DNA from: an uncultured Lachnospiraceae bacterium
GTDB lineage: Bacteria > Bacillota > Clostridia > Lachnospirales > Lachnospiraceae
Direction: 5' to 3'
DNA length: 64,000 nt
NCBI GenBank assembly: GCA_910588955.1
Contig: CAJURQ010000004.1
Span: 150,433 to 214,432 of the forward strand
The notes under the pieces are model-generated. The model saw only the letters and a list, made by a program, of their open reading frames with translations, was not told the DNA's origin and searched no databases. Every line of letters begins with the position of its first letter. The first letter of the stretch is position 1. This document shows, one piece after another, positions 54,721-63,890 of the stretch. A program made the position numbers and the translations under genes.

Positions 54721-54960
54721 TGAATACGAAGAAACGAGTGGCAGGCGGGAAGCAGCCGAGCGCATTCTTGAGGACAGCCGGCGGGCATTTTGGCAAAAAA
54801 CTGGTAGTAGGTGAGAAATGCCCGGTGTGTGGATCCGCGCATCACCCGGAGTCTGCTAAGTTTAAAGAAACCGCAATTTCAGAAGACGATTTCAGCTGGG
54901 GGGGGGGATCATCAGCCATAGTGAGGAGCTTATGGAGAATATACCTCGATCACCCAGTCG
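54721..54960 (+). pseudogene. Fragments of a second sbcC
   Basis: Bases 54745-54895 are closely related to 52885-53035 of sbcC and encode ERILEDS, then (after one lost base) KKLVVGEKCPVCGSAHHPES. After a run of nine or ten G at 54899-54907 the reading becomes GIISHSEELMENIP, like the sbcC C-terminus. So about 480 residues are deleted between the two pieces. The sequence differs from sbcC by several synonymous changes, so it came from another copy, not a recent duplication. Confidence 0.68.
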
Positions 54961-56248
54961 TATTCCTTCAGATCCAGCCCGTGCCCGCAATATTCACATT
55001 TACCGCCGTTAAGCAGCGTCAGGCTTGCGCCGCAGGAATCGCAGCGGTACACATTTACGTCGTTGATACTCTGTGTCAGCGCACGGATGCTCTTGACGAG
55101 ACCAAGATTAAGGTAAGCCTTTTCCTGACGTACCCCGCCGTTTTCGTATTTGGTCAGCAGCAGCCCTGTTTTTACCTGTAAATGTTGAGAATTGCGGTCC
55201 GCCTGATAATCCATCAAAACGCATTCCAACAGCTTGCAGTCAATCACGCCGCGGAAAGCAGCGACAAGTGGCGACATGTCACATACCGCAAATGGCGCGA
55301 TTTCCTGAGGGGAACCGGCATAGCAGATGTTGAGCAGTTTGTTGGAGAGATTTCCGATAAAGGTTTCTACCGAGAAATACTTGTCAACGCTTCGTATCTT
55401 TTCAAGTGTCTGGTTTGTTCTGGCAGGACCGCCGGCAACACTCTCTCTGGATTTTTTCCTATAAAAAGTGTCATAACCAGTACCATCACAACGATTCCAA
55501 GCAGCGGCGCCAACATCATCATAGCGCCGCCCATATTGCTTCCGATTGCCAGAAGCGCGATGACAATGATAGCGAGCGCCACATACATAGGCACGAAATT
55601 CTTATGAATCGTAAAACCGTCTCTGTGCTGTGTCCAATCTCCCGGGGTATATACGGAAGAAACTTTCTGCTTCAGATCCTCAATGTGGAACTTTGTCTGA
55701 CAATAGTCGCAGCCGTCCACAAAGCATTCCAGCGGACCTTCCCAACCGCAGCTCGGACAGATATAATTCCCGTTCACGCTTCTGGAATGGATGATATAGT
55801 ATTCTCCCGGCGAGTTTCTTCTTTCATCCGCCCATACACAGTGGTTTCTGTCATAAAATGTTTTTCGGTAATTCATCGAATCACTGATTTTGCAGATTAA
55901 ATTTTTCCCGTCGTGTCTGTAGTCCCAATAGGGGTATCGCTGATTCTCGCCTTTCTCATATTTTGTAGGCTGTATGTAATCGTAATGTGCCGTCAGCCCC
56001 AGAGACATAAGACATCTTTTATTGAGATAATGTGTATACCAAAGATTCTGCGTTGCGGTCATAAAACCGTTTTCTGTAATTTCCAGACTGTTGTACCATG
56101 CCGCTTCTTCCTGTTTGTATTCGTTGACCAAGTTGGTCATATCGTTGTTCCAGATCTGGCAGGAGGAGCTGTAACGATACACGTCCATCAACTGTGCTGT
56201 CACTTTTTTGAACTGATTCCAGTCTTCCTGTAAATTATATGTCATCAT
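54930..56248 (-). pseudogene. Zinc-ribbon membrane protein, Tim44-like, frameshifted
   Basis: From ATG 56248 a protein of about 438 residues reads in two phases. The first part has WDYRHDGKNL, a CPSCGWEG-type and a CDYC zinc pair, and two membrane helices (about residues 215-260). One base is missing near 55456-55461 (an A6 run). Afterwards the second phase reads EIAPFAVCDMSPLVAAF and YRCDSCGASLTLLNGGKCEYCG and stops at 54930. The C-terminal part resembles a Tim44-like domain. It could also be a sequencing error in the A-run. Function unknown. Confidence 0.6.
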
Positions 56249-56340
56249 GTACCCCCAATGCCTTTGATTAGTCCCTATACTATTTTTAGGGGATTTAGGC
56301 AATAAGGCAAGTAATGCATTGTCAGAAAAGAATAATTTCA

Positions 56341-56370
56341 TTGCTTTTCCTGAGAAGATTACTATATAAT
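56341..56370 (+). promoter_or_regulatory. Promoter of the second guaA
   Basis: TTGCTT (56341-56346) and TATAAT (56365-56370) are 18 bases apart. It is about 85 bases upstream of the ATG at 56457 and divergent from the zinc-ribbon gene. Confidence 0.6.
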
Positions 56371-56456
56371 TAATTAGCGGCGGCATATTGTATGTGCACA
56401 GGCAGCAGGTTGCAGGACAACGGACAGCAGAGAGAAGGATAAGGAGGTTTTACCCA

Positions 56457-57749
56457 ATGAAACAGGATTTGATTGTCATTTTGGATATGGGCAGCACCAG
56501 TAATACCGTGCTGGCGCGCGAGATTCGTGATCTCGGTGTATACAGCGAGATACATCCCCATGATATTACGGTGGACGAGCTCAATGCGTTGAAGAACGTA
56601 AAGGGAATCGTGCTAAACGGTGGGGAAAACCGCGTGGTTGACGGAAAGGAAGTGGAAGTCAGACCGGAACTTTACGATATGGGCATCCCGATGATTTCCA
56701 TAGATTATCCGCAGTCAAAGTGTAAGACGCAGTTTACGGAACTTCCGGATCAGGAGACGTTGAAAAAGTTTGTTTTCGAGGCGTGTGGCGCGGAGGCAAA
56801 CTGGAATATGAAGAACTTCATTGAAGATCAGGTGGAACTGATCAGACAGCAGGTCGGTGACCGCAAGGTGCTTCTGGCGCTGTCAGGCGGCGTGGATTCG
56901 TCTGTGGTTGCGGCGATGCTGATCAAGGCGATCGGGCAGCAGCTTGTGTGCGTACATGTGAACCATGGTCTGATGCGGAAAAATGAATCCGAGAGCGTTG
57001 TGAAGGTGTTTCGCGATGAGCTTCACGCAAATCTGATTTACGTGGATGCGTCCGAGCGCTTTCTTGGCAAACTCGAAAATGTGGCGGACCCGGAGCAGAA
57101 GCGGAAGATTATAGGCGGTGAGTTTATCCGTGTCTTTGAGGAGGAAGCAAGGAAACTGGAGGGAATCGACTTCTTGGGGCAGGGAACCATTTACCCGGAT
57201 ATCATTGAGAGCGGTACTAAGACCGCAAAGATGGTGAAGTCTCATCACAATGTAGGCGGTCTGCCGGAAGATTTGAAGTTTGCACTTGTGGAGCCGTTAA
57301 AACAGTTGTTTAAGGATGAAGTGCGCGCCTGCGGCGTGGAGCTTGGACTGCCGCACGACATGGTGTACAGGCAGCCGTTCCCAGGTCCCGGTTTGGGCGT
57401 GCGGTGCCTTGGGGCGATCACCAGAGACCGGCTGGAAGCGGTCAGAGAGTCGGATGCGATTCTGCGGGAAGAGTTCGCCAGAGCGGGACTGGATAAGAAG
57501 GTGTGGCAGTATTTCACGGTCGTTCCGGATTTTAAGTCTGTGGGAATGAAGAACAATGCGAGGGTGTTTGAGTATATGGTCATCATCCGGGCGATCAATA
57601 CTGTTGACGCGATGACGGCATCAGTTGAGAAGGTTGACTGGGATGTGCTGGAGCGGATTACTGAGCGGATTTTGGCTGAGGTGGAGAATGTGAACCGGGT
57701 CTGCTATGATATGAGTCCGAAGCCCCCGGCGACCATAGAGTTCGAATAG
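56457..57749 (+). CDS. GMP synthase paralogue with degenerate glutaminase
   Basis: The 430-residue protein keeps the ATP pyrophosphatase domain (ALSGGVDSSVVAAML from residue 141, FPGPGLG, and the C-terminal dimerisation domain ending in KPPATIEFE). Its N-terminal glutaminase domain is cut to about 110 residues. Where GuaA has Cys82 in GLCYGA, this has ISIDYPQSK, and there is no FHPEV, so it cannot hydrolyse glutamine by itself. It may use ammonia or a separate glutaminase. AAGGAGG precedes the ATG. The gene ends in an att-like core next to the integrase, so it may travel with, or be the target of, the element. Confidence 0.85.
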   Translation: MKQDLIVILDMGSTSNTVLAREIRDLGVYSEIHPHDITVDELNALKNVKGIVLNGGENRVVDGKEVEVRPELYDMGIPMISIDYPQSKCKTQFTELPDQETLKKFVFEACGAEANWNMKNFIEDQVELIRQQVGDRKVLLALSGGVDSSVVAAMLIKAIGQQLVCVHVNHGLMRKNESESVVKVFRDELHANLIYVDASERFLGKLENVADPEQKRKIIGGEFIRVFEEEARKLEGIDFLGQGTIYPDIIESGTKTAKMVKSHHNVGGLPEDLKFALVEPLKQLFKDEVRACGVELGLPHDMVYRQPFPGPGLGVRCLGAITRDRLEAVRESDAILREEFARAGLDKKVWQYFTVVPDFKSVGMKNNARVFEYMVIIRAINTVDAMTASVEKVDWDVLERITERILAEVENVNRVCYDMSPKPPATIEFE

Positions 57750-57756
57750 TCGGAGG
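57741..57756. other. Att-like site at the 3' end of the second guaA
   Basis: TTCGAATAGTCGGAGG spans the stop codon (TAG 57747-57749) of the second guaA, 88 bases before the integrase stop. The core GAATAGTCGGA also ends the housekeeping guaA (46761-46771), and a variant lies at 49870-49880. The 3' end of guaA is a known integration target of some islands. The exact crossover is not shown here. Confidence 0.55.
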
Positions 57757-57760
57757 TGAG

Positions 57761-57800
57761 CCGCGGAGCCAGTAAAATCAAGGCTTTGCGGCTTTTTTTC
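57761..57800 (+). terminator. Terminator after the second guaA
   Basis: GCCGC with GGAGCC (57761-57770) pairs with GGCTTTGCGGC (57782-57792), followed by a T-run (57793-57800). It insulates the gene from the convergent integrase. Confidence 0.8.
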
Positions 57801-57828
57801 TCTTTTTATTGCATTACGATTGCATTTT

Positions 57829-59013
57829 TTATTTCACTTCCTTGTGGTAAGCTGCGGTGTGCTGGTTGCTGGTATAGTCTGCAACGCTCTGGGTGGCAGG
57901 CGTATACTGAAGCACCCCGGTCAGCTTGTTGGCAACTTCAAGATTGGTGTTAGGATACAGATGACCATAGGTTCCCAGGGTTGTCTGTATTTTTTCATGT
58001 CCCAGGCGCTCTTTGATCAACAGGGGATTTTCGCCCATGCTGATGAGCAGGGAGGCATGGGAATGCCTCAGCGCATGGATTTTAATGCGGTGTACGCCAG
58101 CAAGCTCGGCAAGTTTTTCCAATGCCCGTGGCAGGGTATGCTTGCTGGTGGGTATGCCGTTGTAGCTTAACACATAGTCGCAGTTTTTCAGTACCTTCTT
58201 TTGGACTTCCTGCCATGCCTTCAGTTCCTTTATGGTATCCTTGTCAATGTAAATGGTGCGGACGCTCGCCTGCGTTTTCGGTTCCACGGGTTTGAAATCG
58301 TCCATCGACTTGTAATACATGGTCTTGGTTATGCTTAACAGTCCTGTATCAAAATCAATATCCGACCACAGTAGTGCCGCAGCCTCGCCGATCCGCATTC
58401 CGGTCATAAACAGCACCCAGAAGGATATAAAGAGGTAATGTTCATAATAATCCCCCTTGTAGAGTAGGGAGATTACTTTCTGAAATTCTTCCAGCGTCCA
58501 GAAATCCACCTGTGTCTTTTTGGACTTGATGTTCCCGATCATCCTTGACGGATTCTTTTTGGCTATACCCAGTACAATCGCCCGGTCAAAGGCAAGGGAG
58601 AGCAGCCCCTGCACCACATGGATATAGTTTGGGCTGAACTGCTTTGCAAGTTCCAGCTGCCAGCTTTGCACATGGATGGGTTCAATTTCGTCCGTCGCCA
58701 TTTTGTAGAAGTATGCAAAGTGCTTCTGGATGGTGGAATAGCGGTTTAAGTACGTGCTTTCCTTTACCTGGGTTTTGTACCATGGAAGATAGGTATCTTC
58801 GATGAATGTCTGAAAAGAAACAGTCTTCTTTTTTTCATCCAACTCTTTGACAGATGACAGGATCAGCTTGGAATATTCTTCTCTTGCTTCTTTCTTGGTA
58901 GCAAAGCCGCTGCGGTATTTCTGGATCTGCTTCCCGGTAATGGGATGGTAGCCTAGATTTGCCCGGAAGTAGTAGGTTCCGTTGCCTGCTTTCTTAATTG
59001 GATCTTTTGCCAT
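57829..59013 (-). CDS. Tyrosine recombinase/integrase
   Basis: The 394-residue integrase has an N-terminal arm-binding beta domain (about 1-60, GTYYFRANLGYHPITGKQIQ in part), a SAM-like core-binding domain (about 65-165), and the catalytic domain. The R-H-R-H-Y set is visible: Arg in TGMRIGEA, HALRHSHA, LGHEKIQTT and the nucleophile Tyr in TYGHLY. It is of the Tn916/phage type. The ATG at 59013 has GAGGAG upstream. Its 3' end faces the att-like site, as in elements that integrate there. Confidence 0.93.
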   Translation of the reverse strand: MAKDPIKKAGNGTYYFRANLGYHPITGKQIQKYRSGFATKKEAREEYSKLILSSVKELDEKKKTVSFQTFIEDTYLPWYKTQVKESTYLNRYSTIQKHFAYFYKMATDEIEPIHVQSWQLELAKQFSPNYIHVVQGLLSLAFDRAIVLGIAKKNPSRMIGNIKSKKTQVDFWTLEEFQKVISLLYKGDYYEHYLFISFWVLFMTGMRIGEAAALLWSDIDFDTGLLSITKTMYYKSMDDFKPVEPKTQASVRTIYIDKDTIKELKAWQEVQKKVLKNCDYVLSYNGIPTSKHTLPRALEKLAELAGVHRIKIHALRHSHASLLISMGENPLLIKERLGHEKIQTTLGTYGHLYPNTNLEVANKLTGVLQYTPATQSVADYTSNQHTAAYHKEVK

Positions 59014-59049
59014 GATTTCACTCCTCACATAGATGTGCAAGAAGTACAA

Positions 59050-59244
59050 TCAATTCTGTTTGTCGGGAAATGTAATTCCCAGTAGTTCTTCCACTGCTTC
59101 CTTGGGAACCCTGTCCAGTTTCCGTGACTGGTAGTATGTATGTCCCCTCGATACCATAAGTTTTTTCGTTTCCCTTATGATGTCCGCTGCAAAAGACGGT
59201 CCATATCCCAGCGCTATCAAATCGCCCTTCGTTACTGTAACCAT
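59050..59244 (-). CDS. DUF3173 protein, probable excisionase/partner
   Basis: The 64-residue product is a DUF3173 family member, a small helix-turn-helix-like protein found beside integrases of integrative elements. The stretch SRGHTYYQSRKLDRVPK fits a DNA-binding or excisionase role. It sits 36 bases upstream of the integrase start on the same strand, so the two are probably one transcript. Confidence 0.8.
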   Translation of the reverse strand: MVTVTKGDLIALGYGPSFAADIIRETKKLMVSRGHTYYQSRKLDRVPKEAVEELLGITFPDKQN

Positions 59245-59878
59245 ACGCCTCCTTTCCCAGCCAGGATATGAGAAAACACAATATCTGGCTATAAGTATAA
59301 CATATCTGAAAATAATGGTGATCAGCTTCTTGCAAAAAATATAGTAAATTTTTGATTGTTACACATACCTTCCCCCACCGTTTCCTGCGCCCTTCCCGGC
59401 CGCGTTGACTGGCTGCACTGTGTGCAATTATATCCGGACGGATGGCGGACTTATAGCAGTGAGCCATTCACCGGAACCCATATACATGAGGGTGTACGTT
59501 CTTCAGTTGTCAAAGAACGGATGCCTGATACAAATGAACTGTTGTAACAGGACAATCTAAAAAAGAAGTACCGGACAGGGGAGCAGATACTTGAAAAAAT
59601 TTGAAAAGAATTATAATTATTTTTCTTATGTAAAAAATAAAAGGTAAAAAACAGAAGATATAGTATTATTGAGTTGACAGGATACAAGATATTGTGCTAA
59701 GATGATTCCGTAATTGATTTTTATGCGATGCCTGTCAGTAAAGAACAGGAATAATATGGCTAATCCGGTATGAAAATATCCGGAACACCCGTATTTTCCG
59801 CAAGCTGCAGGTTCCGGCTTCTTTTTGGAGAACCGGGGCATACGCTGTTTAAGATTGTAAGTAGTGTCAGAGGATACC

Positions 59879-60061
59879 ATGTATAAGCATGGCAGTCTTT
59901 TGGCACTTTTTTTGTTTCTACGGCATGTGCATAACTGCCGGGAGCAGGAACAGATTTGTGGATCACCACACGCAGTCAGGAATGGAAACCCTCAGAGGAC
60001 CATTCCTTTTTTTGTGCGCAGCAACGAGCCAGTCAGGGATGCCTGCATCCATAGCTGGTAA
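59879..60061 (+). CDS. Candidate leader peptide over a terminator
   Basis: A 60-codon frame starts at ATG 59879 with CAGAGGA four bases upstream. It begins MYKHGSLLALFLFL and reads across the terminator hairpin at 59978-60013. If ribosomes moving along it block the hairpin, it would couple translation to read-through, as proposed for leader genes of Tn916-like elements. The peptide itself may have no function. Confidence 0.4.
   Translation: MYKHGSLLALFLFLRHVHNCREQEQICGSPHAVRNGNPQRTIPFFVRSNEPVRDACIHSW
59978..60013 (+). terminator. Internal intrinsic terminator (attenuator)
   Basis: AGGAATGG (59978-59985) and CCATTCCT (60000-60007) are perfect complements, and TTTTTTT follows (60007-60013). 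It lies about 190 bases before the first element gene, inside the leader ORF, so it would stop most transcripts unless overridden. Confidence 0.78.
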
Positions 60062-60202
60062 GAACTTTAGTTCTTTTGTGTCGTATCAGCGAGCAGCTTT
60101 GCTGTGAGTGTGCCAGAAATGCCCATAAGGGCTTGCCCGCATAAGCGGCTGGATAAAAAATGCCTCCGGAAGCGGAGAGATAAAAGAAAGGTGGAAAAAA
60201 GA

Positions 60203-61354
60203 ATGAGTGAAACAAGAGTATTTGCCGACGGATACCGCGGCGTATTCCAGAATCAGGAGGACTTTCTTAAGTGCCTGAATAACATCGGGAGAAATTCCTT
60301 CTGGGAGAGAAAGACTTCCAAGAACCTGCGCCTTGTGGCGATTACCAGCGGGAGTAAGGTGGAGGAAGAACTGAAGCAGATGTATGCGGATGAGGGGCTG
60401 GATGAGGACATCATCACGGATACCGTCATCAATACGGGGCTGCTTCTGAAAATCAGGAACCAGTATTACCCTGTCAGGGACTGTGCGATCAAGAGCATCC
60501 TCGACCGCGCGGGTATCTCCGGCGCGGGGCTGCGCAGGGTGGAAAAGAGCGTGTATGCGCGAATCCTGAACGACTGCCTGAAGGTGGCAAAGGGAGATGC
60601 GCTCCTGCGTATCTCGGAGGGCAAGGTCTCCGCCGTACTGGGAGGCGACTGCCATGATTATGCCGTGCTTGACATGGAGCAGGTATTCCTGCACTCCGTG
60701 GACTATCTGACAAAGAATTTCGGGGGCTGCAGTTACCTTGCCGGTTTTTATGAGCATGACATGGCATCCGCGCTCTGGGAGCTTTCCGGGGAGGACGGAC
60801 TGCTGGATGCTTATAAAAAGGAGCTGGCGCTGCACGGGAAGACGGCGGAGGAAATGAAACCTGTTGTCAGGATCACGACCTCGGATACCGGTTCCGGCGG
60901 GGCGAATATCTACCCCATGCTGGTATCAGGAAGCGAGAACATCACCATCAATTTGGGCAGTCCTCTGCGGCTCGGACACCGTAACGGCACGCGGATAGCG
61001 GAATTTGACGCGCACCTGAAGCTGTTGTATGGGAAGTACCAGCTCGCCATCGGGAACCTTGCAAGGCTGCTGGAGGTTGAGATTGTAAATCCCGTAAACT
61101 GTATGAAAGGCGTCATGGATAAGTTAGGCATCCCCCGGAAGTATGAAGCCGAGGCGGTGGATCTGTTTGCGGCGCAGTATGGGGAGGACCCCTGTACCGC
61201 ACATGAGATCTATTTCGGTATTTCTGAGATCCTTTATATGCTTGCCTGCGAAGGTGAGGAAGGGAGCCGGATCACACGGATGGAGGAAACCATTGCCAGG
61301 GCATTATCCGTCAACTGGACGGAATATGACGTTCCGAGTGCCTATAAGTGGTAG
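60203..61354 (+). CDS. Element-associated protein of unknown function
   Basis: The 383-residue product is of a kind common in Firmicutes integrative elements, with some likeness to DUF932-type phage/plasmid proteins; I am not sure of the family. It is soluble, mixed alpha/beta, with segments such as VRITTSDTGSGGANIYPML (about residues 235-253) and ends in VPSAYKW. The ATG at 60203 has AGGTGG upstream; a start at 60104 would run through the hairpin leader. It heads a run of five same-strand genes that continues past the window edge. Confidence 0.6.
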   Translation: MSETRVFADGYRGVFQNQEDFLKCLNNIGRNSFWERKTSKNLRLVAITSGSKVEEELKQMYADEGLDEDIITDTVINTGLLLKIRNQYYPVRDCAIKSILDRAGISGAGLRRVEKSVYARILNDCLKVAKGDALLRISEGKVSAVLGGDCHDYAVLDMEQVFLHSVDYLTKNFGGCSYLAGFYEHDMASALWELSGEDGLLDAYKKELALHGKTAEEMKPVVRITTSDTGSGGANIYPMLVSGSENITINLGSPLRLGHRNGTRIAEFDAHLKLLYGKYQLAIGNLARLLEVEIVNPVNCMKGVMDKLGIPRKYEAEAVDLFAAQYGEDPCTAHEIYFGISEILYMLACEGEEGSRITRMEETIARALSVNWTEYDVPSAYKW

Positions 61355-61369
61355 AAGGAGGAGAAAAGG

Positions 61370-62311
61370 ATGGACGAATTTAGAAAAGAGGTTATAAGGG
61401 AACTGGAGAAAAAACTGGGGGATGGGTATGACATATTTCCCAAAGACAACACAAAAAATAATGGTTTTACAGCGCATGGCATCTTTATCCATAAAAAAGA
61501 TAATCCCATAGGCGCCGTGGCATATCTGGACGGTTATATCATCCTGTATGCTGCGGGGGTGATGACTTCGGAAAATATTGCGGCTGAACTTATACGGCAA
61601 TGCAGCGGGGACAGGATTCCGATTCCCCAGAGCGAAATAAATGATCTTGAGGATTTTAACAGGATGCAGGAGAAGTTAAGGTTACGGCTCATAAATTATG
61701 CCGCCAATTTTGCAGAGCTGGAAAAGATCCCGCACAGGAAATTCCTTGACCTTGCAGTTACATATTATCTGGATATAGGCATGGAGCCGGGGAAAGGGAA
61801 TGGCGCCCTTATCATTCCGAATGGACTGATGGAAATATGGGATGCCACGGAAGAAGATTTATACAGGGCAGGCATGGAAAACCTGCGGAGGAAGGATAAA
61901 TGCTTTGCAGTTGACATGCTCAGTTTTATCAGGGGAGCTGTCAGTGCGGAAGATGAAGAAGAAATGAGGGCGGTCCTTGACGAGATCGAAAAGGAAGGGG
62001 CACCCAGAGTAGAGATGTATGTGGCATCCAACCAGAAACACCGTTTTGGGGCAGTCTGTATGTTAGACAGTTCTTTGTTACAGCAGATGGCGTATTCCAA
62101 AGGCTGTGACCTGAACATTTATCCGAGCTGTATAGATGAGCTTATCATCGTCCCGGTGAAGGATGGAAATGAGGACTGCATGAGTACGGAGGATGTATGT
62201 GAGATCAATATGTGCAATGTCCCAAAGGAGGAATGGCTGTCCAACAGCATCTACCGGTATGACAGGGTGACGCGGGAAGTTTCCATCTACAAGGAAGGAG
62301 CGCCGCTGTAA
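61370..62311 (+). CDS. DUF5688 family protein
   Basis: The 313-residue product resembles DUF5688, a family seen in Lachnospiraceae elements. It is soluble, with a YYLDIGMEPGKGNGAL segment (landmark at about residues 134-149). Its function is unknown. AAGGAGG lies before the ATG. Its stop overlaps the start of the next gene by one base. Confidence 0.75.
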   Translation: MDEFRKEVIRELEKKLGDGYDIFPKDNTKNNGFTAHGIFIHKKDNPIGAVAYLDGYIILYAAGVMTSENIAAELIRQCSGDRIPIPQSEINDLEDFNRMQEKLRLRLINYAANFAELEKIPHRKFLDLAVTYYLDIGMEPGKGNGALIIPNGLMEIWDATEEDLYRAGMENLRRKDKCFAVDMLSFIRGAVSAEDEEEMRAVLDEIEKEGAPRVEMYVASNQKHRFGAVCMLDSSLLQQMAYSKGCDLNIYPSCIDELIIVPVKDGNEDCMSTEDVCEINMCNVPKEEWLSNSIYRYDRVTREVSIYKEGAPL

Positions 62312-62760
62312 TGGTCATGGATTCGGTAGAAATTCTGGAAGATGTTATCGAAGATGAACTGTGCCGGGTAGCTATCCGTTATTACAGCGTAACACATAGC
62401 CGGGAGGAAACCATCACAAGCTGCGAAGGTGACTTAATCGTGATCTGCAACGTGCTTGCAGACTATGCGGACCTTCTGGACGAGTTCCTGAATGATGAAA
62501 AGGAGCGGGAACGGCTCGGATTCTGTGCGGTAATGCAGTATGAGCGTATGCGTGACAGGTGCCGGAAGATTACGGAGGACCTGCAGAAAAAAACAGGCTA
62601 TGACCGGAATGCAGCCATAGAGAAATGCAGGCGTAAGGCGGGCAGGAAACCGAAGGCAGACACCGGGATCGGTGAGGATGCCCTTGTCCTTTCCGCCAGG
62701 CGCAGAGCGCAACAGAAAACGGAGCAGCAGCCTGCCGCAGAACAGAGTAAAACAGAATAA
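62311..62760 (+). CDS. Element-associated hypothetical protein
   Basis: The 149-residue product has an acidic helical N-terminal domain and a basic, Lys/Arg/Gln-rich, probably disordered C-terminus (about 105-149, with RRKAGRKPK). The basic tail could touch nucleic acid. The start overlaps the preceding stop base, which supports co-translation. Family not recognised. Confidence 0.6.
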   Translation: MVMDSVEILEDVIEDELCRVAIRYYSVTHSREETITSCEGDLIVICNVLADYADLLDEFLNDEKERERLGFCAVMQYERMRDRCRKITEDLQKKTGYDRNAAIEKCRRKAGRKPKADTGIGEDALVLSARRRAQQKTEQQPAAEQSKTE

Positions 62761-62849
62761 CGATAAGGACAGGGAGAGAAGGGATAAGACCTTCTCTTTT
62801 TCTGTCCGCAGTATGCAGCCGCAGAAGGCGGCAGAAAGTGAGGAAAAGA

Positions 62850-63890
62850 ATGGGACTGGATATGAATTATGAGGCAGAGGTTTTTGTAGATACGGAAAAT
62901 TTAAGCAGGGAGGAATGGCTTGCCTGCCGCCGCAAAGGGATTGGCGGGAGCGACGCCGCAGCTATCATGGGAATGTCGCCGTTTTGTACAAAGCGTGACC
63001 TGTACTATGACAAGTGCGGCATACAGGCAGTCATGGACGAAGAGGAAGACAACTGGGTTGCAAAGGAAGTGGGACACCGGCTGGAGGACCTTGTGGCGGA
63101 GATTTTTTCCAGAAAGACAGGTCTGAAGGTGTACCCTGTCCGGAAGATGTTCCGCCATCCGCTTTTTCCGTTCATGCTGGCGGATGTGGACTTCTTTATT
63201 GATTTTCCCGACGGCAGCAAGGGCATCCTTGAGTGCAAGACCACTAACTATAACTGCCAGAATAAGTGGGCAAATGATTCCACCCCTGTCAATTATGAGT
63301 ACCAGGGCAGACACTACATGGCGGTGATGAACATCAATAAGATGTATTTTGCCTGCCTGTATGGGAACAACGAGAACGAGTTCTTTATCCGCTGCATGGA
63401 GCGCGACCTTGACATTGAGGAAGACCTGATCGCGGAGGAGGAATTTTTCTGGAAGGAAAATGTGGAAAAAGGCGTGGAGCCGCCCTATACGGAAAAGCCC
63501 GACCTTGTGCTGGAGAGCATACGGAAGCACTGCGGACCGGCGGACAGGGATGCGGACAAGGTAAAACTTGACCGGAAATATCTTGCCGGCATCAGGCGGT
63601 ATCTGGAGTTGAAGGAACAGAAGGCACAGCATGAGGGCGAGGCAAAAAAACTGGATGAGAAGATGAAGGAAACCTATGCGGAGATCGTGGAGGAGATGGG
63701 AACAAGCTGTACCGGCGTTTTAAGTGACGGCAGTGAGGAATATGTGGTCTCCTACAACCCGGCCTACCGCACGGGGATAGACAAGAAGGGGCTGGAGCGC
63801 TTAAAGGTGCAGCACCCGGATGTCTATGACGACTATGTGAACACCACGGAGAGCCGGAGGTTTTCCGTCAAAGTGAAAGGAGCGGCATAA
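62850..63890 (+). CDS. YqaJ-type viral recombinase/exonuclease
   Basis: The 346-residue product has the lambda-exonuclease-like YqaJ fold: WLACRRKGIGGSDAAAIMG at the start, the catalytic LADVDFFIDF and ILECKTTN (Asp, Glu and Lys of the PD-(D/E)XK core), and YQGRHYMAVMN. It resects double-stranded ends for recombination with a RecT-like annealing protein, which could lie beyond the window. GTGAGG precedes the ATG at 62850. Confidence 0.88.
   Translation: MGLDMNYEAEVFVDTENLSREEWLACRRKGIGGSDAAAIMGMSPFCTKRDLYYDKCGIQAVMDEEEDNWVAKEVGHRLEDLVAEIFSRKTGLKVYPVRKMFRHPLFPFMLADVDFFIDFPDGSKGILECKTTNYNCQNKWANDSTPVNYEYQGRHYMAVMNINKMYFACLYGNNENEFFIRCMERDLDIEEDLIAEEEFFWKENVEKGVEPPYTEKPDLVLESIRKHCGPADRDADKVKLDRKYLAGIRRYLELKEQKAQHEGEAKKLDEKMKETYAEIVEEMGTSCTGVLSDGSEEYVVSYNPAYRTGIDKKGLERLKVQHPDVYDDYVNTTESRRFSVKVKGAA

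Larger units (their letters stand above)
59245..60202. other. Long gene-free leader region of the element
   Basis: 958 bases. The first part (59245-59640) is AT-rich and mostly featureless; it may include the int promoter and the element's arm sites. From about 59700 the strand is arranged as a long leader for the gene at 60203, with a leader ORF and an internal terminator listed separately. A run of short hairpins (60080-60180) precedes the ribosome site. Confidence 0.6.

Noticed and set aside
54720..55181. 153-codon frame after sbcC
   Set aside because: Chimera of an sbcC fragment and the antisense of the zinc-ribbon gene.
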